Source of the DNA: Streptomyces sp. NBC_01235
Lineage (GTDB): Bacteria > Actinomycetota > Actinomycetes > Streptomycetales > Streptomycetaceae
Assembly (NCBI RefSeq): GCF_035989285.1
Contig: NZ_CP108513.1
Span: 4,960,001 to 5,024,000, forward strand
Length of the DNA: 64,000 nucleotides
Reading direction: 5' to 3'
Numbering within the stretch: the first letter of the stretch is position 1; every line of letters starts with the position of its first letter. Of the stretch, positions 61,042-64,000 are shown in pieces. A model generated the notes under the pieces. That model was given only the letters and a program-made list of their open reading frames with translations. It ran no database searches and was not told the origin of the DNA. The position numbers and the translations under genes are program-made.

Positions 61042-62332
61042 TTCTAGGAGTCGTCGCAACACCCCAGCTCAAGGGGTGCGATGGAGTTCGAGATCCGCAA
61101 GGTGCGGACGGTGGCGCAAGGCCGTAGGCAGCTGGTCCGTGAGCGGGAGGAATACTTCCGGCTCATGGACCAGGGCCTGAGCAGCTTGGAAGCCTGCCGA
61201 CGCGTCGGGATCAATACCCGGACGGGCAAGCGGTGGCGCAACGGCCGCAACCCGTCGGGCAGGCACAAGGCGGCGCCACCGATCAAAGCGGTGGCGCCGC
61301 CTCCCGGTCCGTCCCGGTATCTGCGTGAGGCCGACCGGATCCACATCGCCGACCGGCTGCGGGAGAAGGCCACGGTCCGCACGATCGCCGCCGAGCTGGG
61401 TCGCAGCCCGTCCACCATCAGCCGGGAGATCCGCCGCAACCGGCACCCCGGCAACGGCCAGTACCGCCCCTTCGCCGCCCAGGCCCGCGCCGACTCCCGC
61501 CGGCCCCGGCCCAAAACCGGCAAGATCGGCCAGCACCCGCAGCTGCGGGACTTCATCCAGGACCACCTGGACATACGGTGGAGCCCGGAGCAGATCTGCC
61601 AGGCTCTGCGGGCACAGTTCCCCCGGCGGCCGGAGATGCACGTGGTCCACGAAACGGTCTACCAGGCCCTCTTCGTCCAAGGACGCGGCGAACTCCGCCG
61701 CGAACTGGCCAAAGCCCTCCGCTCGGGCCGCACCCGCCGCAAGCCCCGCCGCCAGGCCCAGCAGCGCCAGCCGCGGTTCTCCACCCCGATGGTCATGATC
61801 AGCGAACGGCCCGCCGAAGCCGAGGACCGGGCCGTGCCCGGCCACTGGGAAGGCGACCTGATCATCGGCAAGGACGGTGCCTCCGCCATCGGCACGCTGG
61901 TCGAGCGCGCCACCCGCTACGTGGTGCTGCTGCACCTGCCCCACGGCCGAACCGCCGAACATGTCCGCGACGCCCTGGTCGAAACCGCCCGGACCCTGCC
62001 CGCCCACCTGGTGCGGTCACTGACCTGGGACCAGGGCACCGAGATGGCCGCCCACGGCTCCTTCACCCTGGCCACCGACATCCCGGTCTACTTCTGCGAC
62101 CCGGCCAGCCCCTGGCAGCGCGGCTCGAACGAGAACACCAACGGCCTGCTGCGGCAGTACTTCCCCAAGGGCACCGACCTCGCGGTCCACACCCGCGAAC
62201 GCCTGGACGCCGTCGCCGCCGAGCTCAACGGCCGCCCACGCAAAACGCTCGGCTGGGAAACCCCGGCCGAGCGCCTGCATAAACTGCTCGCGGCCTGATC
62301 AACACGACCACGTGTTGCAACGACCCCTAGAA
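61042..62332 (+). mobile_element. IS30-family insertion sequence
   Basis: Its 1.29 kb is bounded by 21-bp ends: TTCTAGGAGTCGTCGCAACA at the left and, reversed, TTCTAGGGGTCGTTGCAACA at the right (two mismatches). The insertion lies in the loop of the hairpin beside att3, between att3 and the integrase remnant. Confidence 0.88.
61081..62298 (+). CDS. IS30-family transposase
   Basis: 405 residues. The N-terminal HTH_38 region is VRTIAAELGRSPSTISREIR (near residue 100). The DDE core has GHWEGDLIIGKDG (first Asp), TWDQGTEMAAH (second Asp) and SPWQRGSNENTNGLLRQYFP (Glu), all intact. The C-terminus ENTNGLLRQYFPKGTDL...RPRKTLGWETPAE is standard. The element looks recent and functional. Confidence 0.95.
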   Translation: MEFEIRKVRTVAQGRRQLVREREEYFRLMDQGLSSLEACRRVGINTRTGKRWRNGRNPSGRHKAAPPIKAVAPPPGPSRYLREADRIHIADRLREKATVRTIAAELGRSPSTISREIRRNRHPGNGQYRPFAAQARADSRRPRPKTGKIGQHPQLRDFIQDHLDIRWSPEQICQALRAQFPRRPEMHVVHETVYQALFVQGRGELRRELAKALRSGRTRRKPRRQAQQRQPRFSTPMVMISERPAEAEDRAVPGHWEGDLIIGKDGASAIGTLVERATRYVVLLHLPHGRTAEHVRDALVETARTLPAHLVRSLTWDQGTEMAAHGSFTLATDIPVYFCDPASPWQRGSNENTNGLLRQYFPKGTDLAVHTRERLDAVAAELNGRPRKTLGWETPAERLHKLLAA

Positions 62333-62354
62333 ACCGCCATCATGGTCCGGGGCC

Positions 62355-62376
62355 TTTGACATCCACTTTTGACATC
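62355..62376 (+). repeat. Direct repeats TTTGACATC beside the integrase remnant
   Basis: Copies at 62355 and 62368, 13 bp apart, just downstream of the integrase remnant 3' end. Such repeats near att are candidate arm-type sites. Confidence 0.5.
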
Positions 62377-62387
62377 AACGCGGGCGA

Positions 62388-62950
62388 TCACTCACGGTCG
62401 CGCCGCCTCTTGAGCAGCCGATCCATATGGCTGATGGCCTCGCGCCGGGTGTCCTGCACGACGTGCGTGTACACGTCCATGGTGATGCTGATCTGGCTGT
62501 GCCCCAGGATCTCCATCACCACGCGAGGAGCCACCCCGGCAGCGGTGAGGAGGGTGGCACACCCGTGCCGGGCATCGTGCAGCCGGATCACGTGGAGGCC
62601 GGCGGACTCGGCGACCCGGGTGAAGGAGCGGTACATGTTGCGCGGCTCGACCGGACGGCCGTTCCGGGTGGCGAAGACGTAGCCGCCGTCATCCCACGAC
62701 TCCCCCGCGCGCTGCCTGGCAGCCACCTGCCGCATCCGGTGCCAGCGCAGCGGAGCGATGCACATGGCCGGGAGCGGAAGCGCGCGGTTGCGGCGGTTCT
62801 TGGTGTCGTCGTCATAGAGGACCCCGCGCCGCCGCTGCGTCTGCTGGCGGACGTACAGGACACGCTTGTCCAGGTCCACGTCAGTCCAGCGCAGACCGAC
62901 GAGTTCACCCCGGCGCAGCCCCATGGCGGATGGAAACGAGCACGCTCATA
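62388..62950 (-). pseudogene. Tyrosine recombinase (integrase), N-terminally truncated
   Basis: About 185 residues of the catalytic domain: MGLRRGELVGLRWTDVDL (first Arg), LHVIRLHDARHGCATLL (His-x-x-Arg) and ISITMDVYTHVVQ (Tyr). The frame is closed by TGA at about 62960 in the minus-strand sense, so the SAM-like core-binding and arm-binding domains (about 200 residues) are gone. It points toward att3, the usual order for the integrase of an element whose left end is att3. Confidence 0.85.
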
Positions 62951-63041
62951 AGAGCGCGAGGCTGACGTGGGGGCAATGACCCGGGCCGCGTCTGACTTCC
63001 GCGGTTGTAGTGGGCGCTTCCCGGAGCGTGGGTCGTCCGGG

Positions 63042-63326
63042 TCAGCCCGCGTCGGGGATGTCGATGATGTTGCCGTCCTTGTCGAGCGTGTGGGTGTCCC
63101 AGTACACATCCCACGTGTCGTCGACCTGCTGCGGCACCTTGCCCTCCGGGTATCGCACGAATCCCGCCGGCGGCTCTTCCTTGTCCGACACGCAAGCGGA
63201 GCCGGTATCACCTACGGCCAGAACGGGGTACTCGCCGCTGCTGCAGATGTCCTCCTGGTACTCGAAGCCGGCACATCCGGTGAGTGCCACGACTGCGGCC
63301 CCGCTCGCGAGAGCAGCAACGATCAT
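63042..63326 (-). CDS. Small lipoprotein of unknown function
   Basis: 94 residues from the ATG at 63326, with AAAGGG 5 nt upstream; a longer frame to 63386 is possible. The signal peptide ends in a lipobox (VALTGC), so the protein is exported and lipid-anchored. The mature part has three more Cys (DICSSGE and SACVSDK) and many acidic residues (VDDTWDVYWDTHTLDKDGNI). No family recognised. Confidence 0.75.
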   Translation of the reverse strand: MIVAALASGAAVVALTGCAGFEYQEDICSSGEYPVLAVGDTGSACVSDKEEPPAGFVRYPEGKVPQQVDDTWDVYWDTHTLDKDGNIIDIPDAG

Positions 63327-63498
63327 GCGAACCCTTTCGGGTCGGAAGGCAGTGGCGGCTCGGTTCATTCTGCCGGGCAGGTGCATGATCGTCTCCAGTC
63401 GCTTGGCCTGCCACCCACCCTCGCCGCCAGGGAGCTGCCGCGCCGTGAGTACGCGTACTCAGCTCTGCACGCGTGGATACCCAAACCGCCTTAGTCCT

Positions 63499-63698
63499 GG
63501 GGGATTTGAGAGCAGGACCTTCGCCGGGTCGTGGACGGGCCGTTGCTTGCGCCACGGGGTGAGCGCACCGGATATCGCCTGATCGAGGCCGGTCTTGCGG
63601 ATCGCCTCCACCAGCAATACGGACCCGGACTGCGTGGCGACCCCGTGACCTCCGTCCTCGACACGGACATGCGGGTACGACCCGATACGCCTCTTCAC
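63499..63698 (-). pseudogene. IS1380-family transposase, N-terminal fragment
   Basis: About 65 residues (IGSYPHVRVEDGGHGVATQS, then GLDQAISGALTPWRKQ and HDPAKVLL) match the start of IS1380-type DDE transposases. The frame then goes out of homology and stops at 63459, so about 400 residues are missing. Confidence 0.75.
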
Positions 63699-63700
63699 CT

Positions 63701-63773
63701 GGGAAGTGCTTCTTTCCTCGCAGTCAACAGGATCCTCAGCAAGTCCTATCGTTGCAGGTCAGGAGCACTTCCC
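63701..63773. repeat. Inverted repeat at the IS1380-like end
   Basis: GGGAAGTGCT (63701-63710) and AGCACTTCCC (63764-63773) are perfect complements 53 bp apart; TTTTTT follows the second. They may be the subterminal structure or leader hairpin of the IS1380 fragment. From 63774 to 64000 no gene is seen. Confidence 0.5.
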
Positions 63774-64000
63774 GCTTTTTTGATCAAGCCTCGAACAGTC
63801 CGCTTCGTGAAAGCGCGAGGCTAGGAGGCGCAGGCGTCTCTGTGACCCACCCCCGACAAACAGAGCACCAGCTGCGGGCGTCAATGGTCTTTCACCAAGG
63901 TCAGAACCTTGCCCTTGCGGCATGAACGCAGGTGAACGGCCCCGTACGCGGCCCCGCCAGGCACCACCACAGTTGGAAAGCGTGCGTCCGCCCCCGCGAA

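Larger units (their letters stand above)
61018..62357. terminator. Terminator hairpin split by IS30
   Basis: AAAGGCCCCGGACC (61018-61031) and its perfect complement GGTCCGGGGCCTTT (62344-62357) lie on either side of the IS30 element. Joined, they make a 14-bp stem like those next to att1 and att2, so the IS inserted into the loop. Confidence 0.8.

Overview
The window is high-GC actinobacterial DNA, almost certainly a Streptomyces chromosome. Position 2948-3946 encodes a sigma factor closely resembling HrdD (332 codons), in the neighbourhood that I recall around hrdD in Streptomyces: a phosphinothricin-type acetyltransferase, a MarR regulator, a DHA2 efflux pump and a TetR regulator. Product names rest on motifs and family recall, since no database could be searched.

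Layout. (1) 1-12.5 kb is core-like: a WYL regulator cut by the window edge, a TetR regulator with a repetitive tail, a gene-free C-rich stretch, hrdD with a textbook SigR promoter, the acetyltransferase, a LigB-type dioxygenase divergent from marR, the tetR-efflux operon, a secreted M6-type protease, a TnpB remnant and a tandem double IclR regulator. (2) A tRNA-Arg(CCT) gene at 12555-12627 is the anchor of an accretion island. A 43-bp copy of its 3' part (att core) recurs identically at 32353 and 60969, so two integrated segments lie head to tail: island A (about 19.8 kb) and island B (about 28.6 kb). A truncated tyrosine integrase lies just beyond the third copy, separated from it by an IS30-type element.

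Island A carries a class I FxLD-type lanthipeptide locus (59-codon precursor, LanB, LanC, a SpaB_C-methyltransferase fusion, small regulatory proteins, a divergent regulator and a GNAT). It also carries a three-gene minus-strand operon: an unknown protein with a hydrophobic segment, a Cys-rich protein, and an 1881-residue DUF4011-type helicase with a Vsr-like nuclease domain, probably anti-phage.

Island B opens with a phage terminase remnant and an IS5/IS256 patch, then becomes defence-like. It holds an SMC/Rad50-like ATPase, a small helical protein and a HelD-like helicase; an HTH-bearing N6-adenine methylase; a complete type I restriction system (hsdM, hsdS, hsdR) followed by an unknown accessory gene; an XRE/DUF397/HATPase regulatory set; and a Ser/Thr kinase next to a UvrD-type helicase with a RelE-like N-terminus. 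It ends in broken genes. The two halves of ISL3-type transposases lie at opposite ends of the tandem island.

The best candidates for undescribed biology are the DUF4011 helicase operon, the SMC/small/HelD operon and the kinase-helicase pair, all inside a tRNA-anchored tandem island.
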